Source of the DNA: DATHBD01 sp035296325
GTDB taxonomy: Bacteria > Actinomycetota > Actinomycetes > Mycobacteriales > Micromonosporaceae
Assembly (NCBI GenBank): GCA_035296325.1
Contig: DATHBD010000062.1
Span: 1 to 64,000 of the forward strand
DNA length: 64,000 nt
Direction of reading: 5' to 3'
In this document: piece after piece, positions 56,095 through 64,000 of the stretch
Position numbering within the stretch: position 1 is the stretch's first letter
Layout of the letters: the number at the start of each line of letters is the position of its first letter
Notes under the pieces: model-generated
Seen by the model: the letters and a program-made list of their open reading frames with translations, nothing else
Told to the model about the DNA's origin: nothing
Database searches by the model: none
Translations under genes and position numbers: made by a program

Positions 56095-56871
56095 TCAGCC
56101 GAACCGGCCGGTGACGTAGTCCTCGGTGCGCTTCACCGACGGCTTCGTGAAGATCTTCGTCGTGTCGTCGTACTCGATCAGGCGGCCCGGCTCGCCGGTC
56201 TTGTCGATCGAGAAGAAGCCGGTCCGGTCGGACACCCGGGCGGCCTGCTGCATGTTGTGGGTGACGATGATGATCGTGTACTGGTTCTTCAGCTCGGCGA
56301 TCAGGTCCTCGATGGCGAGGGTCGAAATCGGGTCGAGCGCCGAAGCGGGCTCGTCCATCAGCAGCACCTGCGGCTCGACCGCGATGGCGCGGGCGATGCA
56401 GAGCCGCTGCTGCTGCCCGCCGGAGAGTCCGGCGCCGGGCCGGCCGAGGCGGTCCTTCACCTCTTCCCACAGGTTCGCCGCACGCAGCGCCCGCTCGGCC
56501 GCGTTGTCCAGGGTCGACTTCTTGCGGACCCCGTTGAGTCGCAGGCCCGCGATCGCGTTGTCGTAGATCGACATCGTGGGGAACGGGTTGGGCCGCTGGA
56601 ACACCATGCCGATCATGCGGCGTACCGCTGTCACGTCGATGTCACGGCCGTAGATGTTCTGCCCGTCGATGAGCAGCTCACCGTCGACCTTGGCGTTCGG
56701 CAGCACCTCGTGCATGCGGTTGATCGAGCGGAGGAATGTCGACTTGCCGCAGCCGGACGGCCCGATCAGCGCCGTCACCGACTTTGGCTCGATGGTCATC
56801 GTGATGCCGTCGATCGCCTTGAACGAGCCGTAGTAGGCGGTGACACCCGCCGCCTCGATGCGCTTGGCCAT
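56095..56871 (-). CDS. pstB: Phosphate ABC transporter ATPase
   Basis: A 258-residue ATPase of the Pst system. Walker A IGPSGCGKSTFLRSINRM, signature LSGGQQQRLCIARAIAVEP, Walker B VLLMDEPASALDP, and the PstB-specific KSTLDNAAERALRAANLWEEVKDRL insertion. It energises high-affinity phosphate import with PstCA. Last gene of the pst operon; the gap to pstA is 28 bp. Confidence 0.97.
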   Translation of the reverse strand: MAKRIEAAGVTAYYGSFKAIDGITMTIEPKSVTALIGPSGCGKSTFLRSINRMHEVLPNAKVDGELLIDGQNIYGRDIDVTAVRRMIGMVFQRPNPFPTMSIYDNAIAGLRLNGVRKKSTLDNAAERALRAANLWEEVKDRLGRPGAGLSGGQQQRLCIARAIAVEPQVLLMDEPASALDPISTLAIEDLIAELKNQYTIIIVTHNMQQAARVSDRTGFFSIDKTGEPGRLIEYDDTTKIFTKPSVKRTEDYVTGRFG

Positions 56872-56899
56872 GATGGACTCTCCTAAGGCTTGCGACGGA

Positions 56900-57994
56900 C
56901 TAGCGGGACAGCTGGCTGCGGCGTGCGAGCAGCTTCGCCGCGATGGTCAGGGTGAGCACGAGCACGACGAGCGTCAGGGCGCCGGCCCAGGCACGGGGGG
57001 CGGCGAACGCGGATGCCACGCCGGCCTGTTCGAAGACGTAGAGCGAAAGCGAGGACTGGTTGCCCGAGAAGGGATTGAAGTTGATCGCTGGGTTGCCACC
57101 CGCCACCAGCAGGACCGGAGCGGTCTCGCCAGCGGCACGGGCTACCGCCAGCATGATGCCGGTGACGATGCCCGGTCCAGCGGTCGGCAGCACGACACTC
57201 AGGATCGTCTTCCACTTTGGCACACCCAGGGCGTACGCGCCCTCGCGCAGCGGCGGCGGGACCAGCCGGAGCATCTCCTCGGTGGACCGCACAATCGTCG
57301 GCAGCATCAGCACCGACAGGGCCAGCGCCGCCGCGAAGCCGGAGAACTGCGGCCGACCGTCGTTGAAGATGGGCGTGATCAGCAGGACCCAGAACGCCAG
57401 GACGAACAGGCCGGCAACGATGGACGGGATGCCGGTCATCACGTCGACGAAGAACCGGATCGCGTTGGCCAGCATGCCCCGCCCGTACTCCACGATGTAG
57501 ATCGCGCCGAGTACGCCCAGCGGCACCGTGATGAGGGTCGCGATCCCCGCCTGGGTCAGTGTGCCGACGATCGCGTGGTACGCGCCGCCGTTCTCGTCGA
57601 AGGAACTGATGTTGTTCATCGACGTACCCAGGAAGTTGCCGTCAAGCCGCTGCACGCCCTTGCTCAGCAGCGTCCAGACCACCGAGGCGAGCGGCAGCAA
57701 CGCCAGCAGCAGCGCGGCGTAGATCAATGTGGTGGCCGTCCGGTCGCGGCCGGCCCGGCTGCCCTCGACGACGGTGGAAGCGATGGCCACGCCGACCACG
57801 AAGAGCGCCGCCGCGACCACGCCGGTGAGGACCGGGCCGCCCCAGCCGGTGACATCCACCAGGAGGTAGGCCAGGATCACCGCTGCGACCGCGATGGCCG
57901 GCGGCGCCCACTTCGGCAACCGCGAGGTCTGGAGCTGCGAAGCGTCGTGGATGACGATCTGCTCCTGCTCCGGATCGACGGTGGGCGCGGTCAT
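56900..57994 (-). CDS. pstA: Phosphate ABC transporter permease PstA
   Basis: A 364-residue permease. An N-terminal extension with two helices (about 30-80), followed by the six-helix PstA core with coupling loop RSTEEMLRLVPPPLREGAYALGVPKWKTILSVVLPTAGPGIVTG and FVDVMTGIPSIVAGLFV. Forms the channel with PstC. ATG overlaps the pstC stop by 4 bp. Confidence 0.95.
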   Translation of the reverse strand: MTAPTVDPEQEQIVIHDASQLQTSRLPKWAPPAIAVAAVILAYLLVDVTGWGGPVLTGVVAAALFVVGVAIASTVVEGSRAGRDRTATTLIYAALLLALLPLASVVWTLLSKGVQRLDGNFLGTSMNNISSFDENGGAYHAIVGTLTQAGIATLITVPLGVLGAIYIVEYGRGMLANAIRFFVDVMTGIPSIVAGLFVLAFWVLLITPIFNDGRPQFSGFAAALALSVLMLPTIVRSTEEMLRLVPPPLREGAYALGVPKWKTILSVVLPTAGPGIVTGIMLAVARAAGETAPVLLVAGGNPAINFNPFSGNQSSLSLYVFEQAGVASAFAAPRAWAGALTLVVLVLTLTIAAKLLARRSQLSR

Positions 57995-58986
57995 GTTGCG
58001 CTCCCTACGAATTCGCGGCGGCGGTAGATGATCGCCCGGGCGATCATGTTGACCACGAGGGTGATGGCGAAGAGGACCAGACCGGAGGCGATCAGGGCAC
58101 TGCGACCCGTCTCGTTGGCCTCACCGAAGCGGTTCGCGATGTTCGCCGCGATGGTGTTGCCGCCTGGACCGAGCAGATCAAGGTTGACGGCGTACACGCC
58201 GCCCAGGGTCAGCGCCAGCGCGATCGTCTCGCCGAGGGCGCGGCCGAGGCCGAGCATGACCGACGCGATGATCCCGGGCTTGCCGTAGGGGATCACGGCG
58301 GTCCGGATCATCTCCCACTTGGTCGCGCCCAGCGCCAGCGCCGCCTCCTCGTTCGCCGTCGGCGTCTGGAGGAACACCTCACGCGACAGCGACGTCACGA
58401 TGGGCAGGATCATGATCGCGAGGACGATCGAGCCGAGAAGGACCGACTTGACGTACGGGCCCTCGCTGCCGAAGAGCGGGATCCAGCCGAAGTTCTGGTT
58501 CAGCCATGCGGAGAAGTCCGACACCGGACCGGCGAAGTAGTCCCTGCCCCAGAGGCCGAACACCACGCTGGGCACGGCGGCGAGCAGATCGATCACGAAC
58601 CCGAACGATGTGGCCAGCCTGCGGTGGGCGTAGTGGGACAGGCACAGGGCGATCCCCAGCGCGACCGGAACCGCCATCAACAGCGCCAGCACCGCGGTGA
58701 GTACCGTGCCGAACGCGATGGCGGCGATCCCGAACATCGGGGTGGCGGCGTCGGGGTCCCAGGTCTTGTGGGTGAAGAAGTTCGCCTCGTTGGCGGTGAG
58801 TGAGGGGATCGCTTCAACGATCAGGAATGCGGCGATGGCCACGATGATGACGAGGACCATCGTGCCGGCGACGGTGGTGGTGGCCCGGAAGGCGGCCTCT
58901 GCGCCGAGTTGGCGCCGCTGGGGCAGGCCCCCACCCCCGCCGGGCGCAACCGGCCCGGCAGGGGTGATGACCGTTGAGTCACTCAA
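57991..58986 (-). CDS. pstC: Phosphate ABC transporter permease PstC
   Basis: A 331-residue permease with six to seven helices and the loop SLSREVFLQTPTANEEAALALGATKWEMIRTAVIPYGKPGIIASVMLG (EAA motif). The conserved LLAAVPSVVFGLWG lies before it. Starts at TTG 58986; no better start is seen. It is 13 bp downstream of pstS. Confidence 0.95.
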   Translation of the reverse strand: MSDSTVITPAGPVAPGGGGGLPQRRQLGAEAAFRATTTVAGTMVLVIIVAIAAFLIVEAIPSLTANEANFFTHKTWDPDAATPMFGIAAIAFGTVLTAVLALLMAVPVALGIALCLSHYAHRRLATSFGFVIDLLAAVPSVVFGLWGRDYFAGPVSDFSAWLNQNFGWIPLFGSEGPYVKSVLLGSIVLAIMILPIVTSLSREVFLQTPTANEEAALALGATKWEMIRTAVIPYGKPGIIASVMLGLGRALGETIALALTLGGVYAVNLDLLGPGGNTIAANIANRFGEANETGRSALIASGLVLFAITLVVNMIARAIIYRRREFVGSAT

Positions 58987-58999
58987 CTGGGAGATCCCG

Positions 59000-60118
59000 T
59001 CAGCTCATGTTCTGAACAGCGGCTTCGACCTTTGTCCGGAGGTTCTCCGGCAGCGGTCCGTAATTGATCTTTTCCAGCGACGCCTGACCGGCCTCGCTCG
59101 CCGTGTAGCCGAGGAATGCCTTCAGCAGGGGCAGCTTGTCAGCCGAGTTGCCCTTGCTGCAGACGATCTCGTAGGCGACCAGGTTGATCGGGTACGCCCC
59201 GGCCTCCTTGGTGGCGTAGTCGATCTTCAGCTTCAGGTCGTCGCCGGTGCCGGCGACCGTCGTGGTGGCCATCCCCTTCGAGGCGGACTCGCTGGTCAGC
59301 TCCGTGAACTCGCCCGCGCCGTTGTAGACCTTGGCCACGCCGAGCGCGTTCACGGTCGCGAAGGACCACTCCATGTAGCCGATGGCGCCCGGGGTCCGCT
59401 TGACGGCAGAGGCGATGCCGTCGTTGCCCTTCTCGGCCTGGCCGCCGGGCGCCTTCCACGACTTGTCCCCGCCGAAGGTCCACTCGCCCGGGGCACTGGC
59501 CGCCAGGTACTTGGTGAAGTTGTCGGTGGTGCCGGAGGAGTCCACGCGGTGCACCGAGAGGATCGCGGTGGACGGCAGCGTGGCGTTCGCGTTGTCGGCC
59601 TTGATCTCCGGCGCGTCCCACTTTGTGATCTTGCCGGAGAAGATCCCCGCGATCGTGGCCGGCTTGAGCTGCAGGTCCTTGACGCCCTCGAGGTTGTAAC
59701 CCAGCGCGATCGGGCCGACGACCATCGGCAGGTGGATGGCCTGGCCGCCGGCGCAGCGGGCGTTCGCCTTCGTGGTCTCGTCACCCTCCTTCAGGGTCGA
59801 GTCCGAGCCGCCGAAGTCGGAGGTGTTCGCCGTGAACGTCTGGATACCGGCGCCCGACCCGGTGCCCTGGTAGTTGATTTTCGCGTCCGGGCAGGCCTGC
59901 TGGAACGCCTTCGTCCACTCGTCCATGGCGTTCTTCTGTGCGGTTGAACCCTGTGCGGTCAGGGACCCCGCGGCGCACTGAATGGCCGAGGCGCTGGCAC
60001 CGCCGCTGGCGTTGCCGCCCGGAGCGGATGACTCCGTATTGTCAGATCCGCACGCGGCGAGCGCGAGCGTCGCGAGGAGCGCGATGCCGGCCCTGAAGCC
60101 GTGCCGCTTGATCTCCAC
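59000..60118 (-). CDS. pstS: Phosphate-binding lipoprotein PstS
   Basis: A 372-residue lipoprotein. The lipobox LALAAC gives the lipidated Cys near residue 23, then a Ser/Gly-rich linker. Phosphate-binding segments: AGSLTAQGSTAQKNAMDEW, GTGSGAGIQTF, DFGGSDS, and VDSSGTTDNFTKYL. GTG 60118 is chosen because the signal peptide begins there; a start at 60274 would add 52 non-signal residues. It is the first gene of pstSCAB, controlled by the PHO-box-like site at 60238. Confidence 0.96.
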   Translation of the reverse strand: MEIKRHGFRAGIALLATLALAACGSDNTESSAPGGNASGGASASAIQCAAGSLTAQGSTAQKNAMDEWTKAFQQACPDAKINYQGTGSGAGIQTFTANTSDFGGSDSTLKEGDETTKANARCAGGQAIHLPMVVGPIALGYNLEGVKDLQLKPATIAGIFSGKITKWDAPEIKADNANATLPSTAILSVHRVDSSGTTDNFTKYLAASAPGEWTFGGDKSWKAPGGQAEKGNDGIASAVKRTPGAIGYMEWSFATVNALGVAKVYNGAGEFTELTSESASKGMATTTVAGTGDDLKLKIDYATKEAGAYPINLVAYEIVCSKGNSADKLPLLKAFLGYTASEAGQASLEKINYGPLPENLRTKVEAAVQNMS

Positions 60119-60237
60119 TTGCTGTCCCTTCGAGAAGGTTGCCCGTGCACCCCGCCGGAAAGATCGGCGGGCGACGAAGTCGGTCAGTGGACCGACTGAC
60201 AGGGACGGTAGGAGCGGCAGGTTGTCCAGCGCTCGAC

Positions 60238-60259
60238 CGGAAGTTAACACCGGATGAAC
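60238..60259 (-). promoter_or_regulatory. PHO box (PhoP direct repeats) upstream of pstS
   Basis: On the minus strand two adjacent 11-bp units, GTTCATCCGGT and GTTAACTTCCG, match the actinobacterial PhoP-box pattern (GTTCACC-like core every 11 bp). It lies about 120 bp before the pstS start and between mshD and pstS. Confidence 0.7.
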
Positions 60260-60351
60260 AGGTGTCGCTCCCAATATGACACCTCGTCAGCGCGGGAGTT
60301 GCCGCGGGATGAACCGGCAGGGCAGGCGTGGTTCTTCCGGTAAAGGGCGAG

Positions 60352-61350
60352 TCAGGCTTTTCGCCGAAAACATACGTCGGTCGACCACTGTGCGAAGCCG
60401 AGGCGTTCGTACAGCGCCACCGCGCGGATGTTCGCCTCGTCGACATAGAGCATCGCCTGGTCCAGCCCCAGGTTTCGGAGGTGGTGCAGCCCCGCCATGG
60501 TGAGCGCCGTGCCCAGGCCGGTGCCGGCGGCCGCCGGGGCGACGCCAAGCACGTACACCTCCCCGATCGGCCCGTGTGCGTGCTGATCGCCGGCGCCGCC
60601 CTCCACCGCCCCCGACCCGTGCACCTTGGTCCAGTGGAACCCCACCAGACGGCCGTCCGACTCGCGCTCGGCCAGCAGGAAACCGGCCGGGTCGAACCAG
60701 GGCTCGCTCAGCCGTACCCGCAGGTCGGCCATCGTCCAGCGACCCTGATCGGGATGCTCCGCGAAGGCCGCCGTGTTCAGCGCGAGCCAGGCCTCGTCGT
60801 CCACCCCGGGCTGGAACGCCCGCAACCGGATGCCGGGCGGCAGCGTGGGCTCGGGCACCGGCGCGTAGAGCGACCGGCGCATCTGCCAGAGCCCGCGCCA
60901 GCGGTCGAAGCCCAGGGACGTCGCGAGCGCGTTCGCCGCGGGATGGTCCCCGTGCGCCCACAGCCGCAACACCCGCGGCTCGTGCTCGGCGGCGATCGCC
61001 ATCGCTTCCAGGACGAGGGCACGGCCGAGCCCCCGGCGCCGGTACATGGGATGCACGGCCAGCTCCGCCGAGGCACCGTCGACCGCGTCGGTGGTGTCCA
61101 CGTGGGCGTAGCCGACCAGGGTCGCCGGCCTCGGCGCGCCGGACGGGGTCGCCGGGCGCGGTGTGCCGTCGGTGATCAGCGGGTCGTCGGAGCGGATCAG
61201 CAGATGTACGGCCGGCGCCTCGCCGCCGTGGCGCAGGTGCAGGACGACATGTTCGGAGAGCGGATAGGTGCCGTCGGCGTCGCCCGCCGTGTGCACCAGC
61301 GCCAGGACCTCCCGCACGGTGTCGGCGGAGAGGCCGTCAGTCCTGATCAC
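60352..61350 (-). CDS. mshD: Mycothiol synthase MshD
   Basis: A 332-residue acetyltransferase with two GNAT domains. The C-terminal active domain shows EVYVLGVAPAAAGTGLGTALTMAGLHHL (acetyl-CoA loop) and LYVDEANIRAVALYERLGF. It acetylates Cys-GlcN-Ins to give mycothiol, the actinobacterial glutathione substitute. GTG 61350 follows TACCGT by 6 nt. It lies between glnR and pst, an arrangement also known in streptomycetes (recalled). Confidence 0.93.
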   Translation of the reverse strand: MIRTDGLSADTVREVLALVHTAGDADGTYPLSEHVVLHLRHGGEAPAVHLLIRSDDPLITDGTPRPATPSGAPRPATLVGYAHVDTTDAVDGASAELAVHPMYRRRGLGRALVLEAMAIAAEHEPRVLRLWAHGDHPAANALATSLGFDRWRGLWQMRRSLYAPVPEPTLPPGIRLRAFQPGVDDEAWLALNTAAFAEHPDQGRWTMADLRVRLSEPWFDPAGFLLAERESDGRLVGFHWTKVHGSGAVEGGAGDQHAHGPIGEVYVLGVAPAAAGTGLGTALTMAGLHHLRNLGLDQAMLYVDEANIRAVALYERLGFAQWSTDVCFRRKA

Positions 61351-61356
61351 TCCACC

Positions 61357-61362
61357 ACGGTA
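61357..61362 (-). promoter_or_regulatory. -10-like TACCGT, leaderless start at 61350
   Basis: On the minus strand TACCGT, 6 nt, then GTG 61350. Confidence 0.45.
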
Positions 61363-61405
61363 TCCGCTGATCTCCGAGCCGGTGCGGGCGGCGTCGCACT
61401 CCTGG

Positions 61406-62182
61406 TCAGCGAGTCGCGTCTGTTTTCGCGCCGGAGGTGGGTGTGGTCACGGCGTGGCGGTCCAGGCCGCTGACCGACTGGCCGGGCACCGACGTCGGCC
61501 CGTCCGGCAGCGACCGGTTGGAGGTCACCACGAACTTGTAGCCCACCTGGCGCACCGTGCCGATCATCGACTCGTACTCCGAGCCCAACTTCGCGCGCAG
61601 CCGCCGGACGTGGACGTCGACCGTACGGGTGCCGCCGAAGTAGTCGTAGCCCCACACCTCGCGCAGCAACTGGTCGCGGGTGAAGACCCGGCCGGGGTGC
61701 TGGGCGAGGAACTTGAGCAGCTCGAACTCCTTGTACGTCAGGTCGAGCGGGCGTCCCTTGAGCTTCGCGGCGTAGGTGTCGGGGTCGATGGTGAGCTCGC
61801 CCGCCTTGATCAGGCCGCCGGTGGCGGCGGCGGCGGAGTTCAGCCGCCCGACCGCGAGCCGCAGCCGGGCCTCCACCTCGGCCGGGCCCGCCGCGGTGAG
61901 GACGACGTCGTCAAGACCCCAGTCGGCGTGCAGCGCGACCAGGCCGGCCTCGGTCACCACGGCCAGCAGGGGGACCCCGAGGCCGGTGGCGTGCAGCATC
62001 CGGCAGGTGGCGCGGGCGTCCGCCAGCTCGCTGCGGGCATCCAGCAGGACCACGTCGGGGCTCGGGCCGCTCACCAGCGTGCGGACGTCGCGAGGCGCGG
62101 TGCGCACGGTGTGGGGTAGTAGATCGAGCGCGGGCAGAACAACTTGACCTGCGGGAGCGCCGGTCAGCAGCAGGATCTCCAC
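61406..62182 (-). CDS. glnR: GlnR nitrogen regulator (OmpR-type)
   Basis: A 258-residue response-regulator-like protein. The N-terminal receiver (about 1-115) has LLTGAPAGQVVLPALDLL and VVLLDAR but lacks the acidic pair that normally binds magnesium, as in GlnR. The C-terminal winged helix (about 130-230) has GRPLDLTYKEFELLKFLAQHPGRVFTRDQLL and YDYFGGTRTVDVHVRRLR, strongly GlnR-like. GlnR controls ammonium assimilation genes and is known to interact with PhoP-controlled genes. GTG 62182 has an excellent GGAGGTGA ribosome binding site. Confidence 0.88.
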   Translation of the reverse strand: MEILLLTGAPAGQVVLPALDLLPHTVRTAPRDVRTLVSGPSPDVVLLDARSELADARATCRMLHATGLGVPLLAVVTEAGLVALHADWGLDDVVLTAAGPAEVEARLRLAVGRLNSAAAATGGLIKAGELTIDPDTYAAKLKGRPLDLTYKEFELLKFLAQHPGRVFTRDQLLREVWGYDYFGGTRTVDVHVRRLRAKLGSEYESMIGTVRQVGYKFVVTSNRSLPDGPTSVPGQSVSGLDRHAVTTPTSGAKTDATR

Positions 62183-62517
62183 GCGTCACCTCCGTCGTAG
62201 CGGCACGGCAGCACGAAATGGCGGCCAGAACATCGTCCCGGCGTCGCTGACGGGTGGCGCTCCGGCAACCTGACGCTTGCCGTAGCTCCCGGCGGGATGG
62301 TGCCCCGCCGGCTGTGCTGGCTAGAGACTAGCCGAACCATCGGTTTTCTTACAGGCAGTCTCCCAGGCCAAGACGCGTGACCAGCACAACCTCACCGAAG
62401 TGGCGGTGCTGCGGCCCGCCCCGGAACCGTCACCTGTACGGCGTTGCGGCAACGGTTCCGGACCCGGCGCGTTGTGGCGAGGATGCCCCGGTGGCTGGCC
62501 TCTGGCACGATGCGGTC
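62183..62517. other. Divergent region between glnR and membrane-protein gene
   Basis: 335 bases with no gene. Contains the palindrome GGCTAG-AGA-CTAGCC (62319-62333) and a GC-rich hairpin CCGGCGGG/CCCGCCGG near 62290-62312. GlnR could bind here, but no clear GlnR box was found. Confidence 0.45.
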
Positions 62518-63477
62518 GTGCCCCCACACCGTGCCGATGACGCGAGTCTCCGCGACGCAGGCCCGGATTCGCCGCCGCAGCGTCGAGCCGGGCGGGCCGG
62601 CGCGCGCCGGACCCGGGAGCGCGGCGGCGTCGACGAACCCGCCGGCGACGAGGTCCCGGTCGGTCCGGCCCCGCGCGGGCTGTCGCTGGGTACCGCCGGT
62701 GTCTGCGCCGCGCTGACCATCGCGATCGTCCTGGGCACCGTGATGGGCCCGGGCTGGTACGCGGCGTTGATCTTCGGCGTGCAGCTGGCGTTCGTGGCGG
62801 TCTGGACGCTCGCCAGCCGGCCGCCCGGGCCGCGGGTCGTGGTGGCCGTGGGCATCGGGGTCGCCGCGGCCGGCGACATCGCCGTGGTGTGGGTGCGGCC
62901 GGCCGCGCTGGCCCCGCTGGCGTACGTGGCCGCTGCCGGCTTCATCGCCGCTGCGGTGGGTCAGATGCTGCGCCCGGCGCCGCGGCTGAAGGCCACGGAG
63001 TCCCTGGGCTCGTCACTGCTGATGTCGCTCGGCGTCGTGGCGTTGGGCTCGCTGATCGTGCTGAGCCGATCACCGAAGGGCGCCGAGTCGCTGGTGATCT
63101 GCATGCTGGCGGCCGGAACGGCGATCACCGTCGCGAGACTCGCCGACGCCGTGGCACCGCGCCCGCAAGCCTCTCCGCAGGTGCCCCGGGGCTGGGTCGG
63201 GCTCGCGCTCGGCACGGTGGCCGGTGCGGTCGGGGCCGGGGTCGCCGCGTACCTGTCCAATCTGGCCGTGCCGCCCGCGGCGCTCGCCGGCCTGCTGACC
63301 GCCGCCGTCGCGGTGCTGGTCGATCTCTCGGTGAGCTACGACGAGGCGAGCCGCCGCATCGACGGAGCGGACCCGCCGCCGTTGCCGACGCGGTATCCGC
63401 CCGGACCGCTGGCCGGCCTGGCCCTCGCGGCACCGGTGGCGTACGCGGTGAGCGGTCTGGTGCTGCACGCGTTCTGA
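62518..63477 (+). CDS. Conserved membrane protein, unknown
   Basis: A 319-residue protein with a charged, disordered N-terminus (about 1-60) and about eight helices beginning at LGTAGVCAALTIAIVLGTVMGPGWYAALIFGVQLAFVAV. A further block, VVALGSLIVLSRSPKGAESLVICMLAAGTAITVARLADAV, is followed by a short hydrophilic stretch and GLALAAPVAYAVSGLVLHAF at the end. Not a recognised transporter. GTG 62518 is a choice; the frame is open upstream to 62377 with a non-protein-like composition. Precedes a DUF2993 gene by 48 bp. Confidence 0.6.
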   Translation: MPPHRADDASLRDAGPDSPPQRRAGRAGARRTRERGGVDEPAGDEVPVGPAPRGLSLGTAGVCAALTIAIVLGTVMGPGWYAALIFGVQLAFVAVWTLASRPPGPRVVVAVGIGVAAAGDIAVVWVRPAALAPLAYVAAAGFIAAAVGQMLRPAPRLKATESLGSSLLMSLGVVALGSLIVLSRSPKGAESLVICMLAAGTAITVARLADAVAPRPQASPQVPRGWVGLALGTVAGAVGAGVAAYLSNLAVPPAALAGLLTAAVAVLVDLSVSYDEASRRIDGADPPPLPTRYPPGPLAGLALAAPVAYAVSGLVLHAF

Positions 63478-63525
63478 TCATCTCCGATCTGGGTAGCAGA
63501 CGTTCGACGAGGGAAGGGGCTGGCC

Positions 63526-64000
63526 GTGGCGCGACGCGGGAGGAAGCTCGGGATCGGGCTGTTCGTGTTGGTGGCGCTGCTGCTGGTGGCGTTGGTCGCG
63601 GTGGACCGGGTGGCGGCCGCGGTGGCGGCGGACCGGGTGGCCCAACAGGCGAAGGACGAGCTTGTCGCCCGGGGAATCACCGTCCCGGCGGACCCCACCG
63701 CGTCCATCGGCGGCTTCCCCTTCCTCACCCAGGTGGTCGGCGGCAGATATCAGAAGGTCACCATCAAGGTCGATCGACCGCAGGCCAACAACGTCGAGCT
63801 CAACGACATCACCGTCGTCGCGACCGGCGTGAACGCCAAGGCCGGCGATGTCATGAACGGCACCGGCACCGTCACGGCCGACCAGGTCACCGGCACGGCC
63901 AACTTCGGCTGGGACGCCGTCCGCAGGCTGATCAACCTGGCCGAGCTGCCCAACATCGATCCCGAGTCAATTCAGCTCTCCGTGGTCAACAACCAGGTCG
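63526..64000 (+). CDS. DUF2993 (LmeA-like) protein, truncated by window end
   Basis: At least 158 residues, running off the right edge. The start is GTG 63526 with AAGGGG 7 nt before it. A signal anchor (GIGLFVLVALLLVALVAV) is followed by a region typical of DUF2993: VAQQAKDELVARGITVPADPTASIGGFPFLTQVVGGRYQKV. LmeA in mycobacteria is a periplasmic lipid-binding protein that supports mannan elongation. No stop is seen in the window. Confidence 0.8.
   Translation, partial: MARRGRKLGIGLFVLVALLLVALVAVDRVAAAVAADRVAQQAKDELVARGITVPADPTASIGGFPFLTQVVGGRYQKVTIKVDRPQANNVELNDITVVATGVNAKAGDVMNGTGTVTADQVTGTANFGWDAVRRLINLAELPNIDPESIQLSVVNNQV

Noticed and set aside
61406..62182. Ordinary two-component response regulator with missing kinase
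   Set aside because: The receiver lacks the acidic pair and the sequence fits GlnR, which acts without a partner kinase.
62240..62315. SAM-riboswitch-like words (GGCAACC, GGTGCC)
   Set aside because: Only short words match; the pairing scheme of SAM-I or SAM-IV could not be built and the downstream gene is unrelated to methionine.
1..64000. CRISPR arrays, rRNA genes, prophage or insertion sequences
   Set aside because: None seen on either strand; no spaced direct repeats, transposase or phage structural genes.

Overview
This is a high-GC actinomycete chromosome window. The family is most likely Micromonosporaceae (Micromonospora, Salinispora or a relative). The reasons are the GC content, GTG/TTG starts, many leaderless starts, mycothiol biosynthesis (MshD), a GlnR-type regulator, Ku with a stand-alone LigD ligase and polymerase, DivIVA and PrsW paralogues, and family-typical conserved hypotheticals. 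No phage, integrase, transposase, rRNA or CRISPR was seen; there is one tRNA.

Layout. 0-1.6 kb: RDD and Rv0361-like membrane proteins. 1.6-10 kb: a leftward, translationally coupled operon that reads like a minimal type IV secretion apparatus, in the order VirB2-like, VirB3/PrgI-like, VirB4 ATPase, VirB6-like, VirB8-like, lytic transglycosylase/M23 peptidase, small protein; no relaxase, VirD4 or integrase is visible. 10-14 kb: folP-folB-folK, DUF3180, an orphan ABC permease-like protein and a small conserved protein. 14-17.6 kb: an osmoprotectant ABC transporter whose binding protein appears circularly permuted. 17.7-19.8 kb: zinc alcohol dehydrogenase, an unknown protein and the detached C-terminal tail of an Rpn-like protein. 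19.8-22.5 kb: an orphan NuoD with a MazEF-like pair and a MidA-type methyltransferase. 22.6-28.5 kb: MFS-thymidylate kinase fusion, holB, a YbaB-like/WXG-like trio and ricT (PSP1). 28.5-31 kb: membrane phosphoesterase, tRNA-Thr(CGT) and an SGNH esterase-lectin. 32-38 kb: endo/exonuclease/phosphatase protein, acyl-CoA ligase, and the Ku/LigD end-joining locus. 38-45 kb: secreted protein, DivIVA, PrsW, GroES-like, AI-2E, sulfotransferase, propeller protein and a toxin-antitoxin-like pair. 45-53.6 kb: DinG-like helicase, DUF402, DUF47 plus Pit phosphate transporter, oxidoreductase, MSMEG_6728-like and Nudix proteins. 53.6-62 kb: phosphate and nitrogen block phoX, pstB-A-C-S, mshD, glnR. The right edge has an integral membrane protein and a truncated DUF2993 gene.

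Themes. Phosphate handling is concentrated at 49-60 kb (DUF47-Pit, PhoX, Pst), with a PHO-box-like repeat ahead of pstS. At least seventeen genes share one promoter geometry, a TANNNT hexamer 6-7 nt before the start codon, implying leaderless mRNAs; this pattern was used to choose several starts. The most unusual items are the T4SS-like module, the permuted binding protein, a probable ATC start codon on the MFS-Tmk fusion, the NuoD/MidA pairing, and a 62-bp palindromic repeat present twice.
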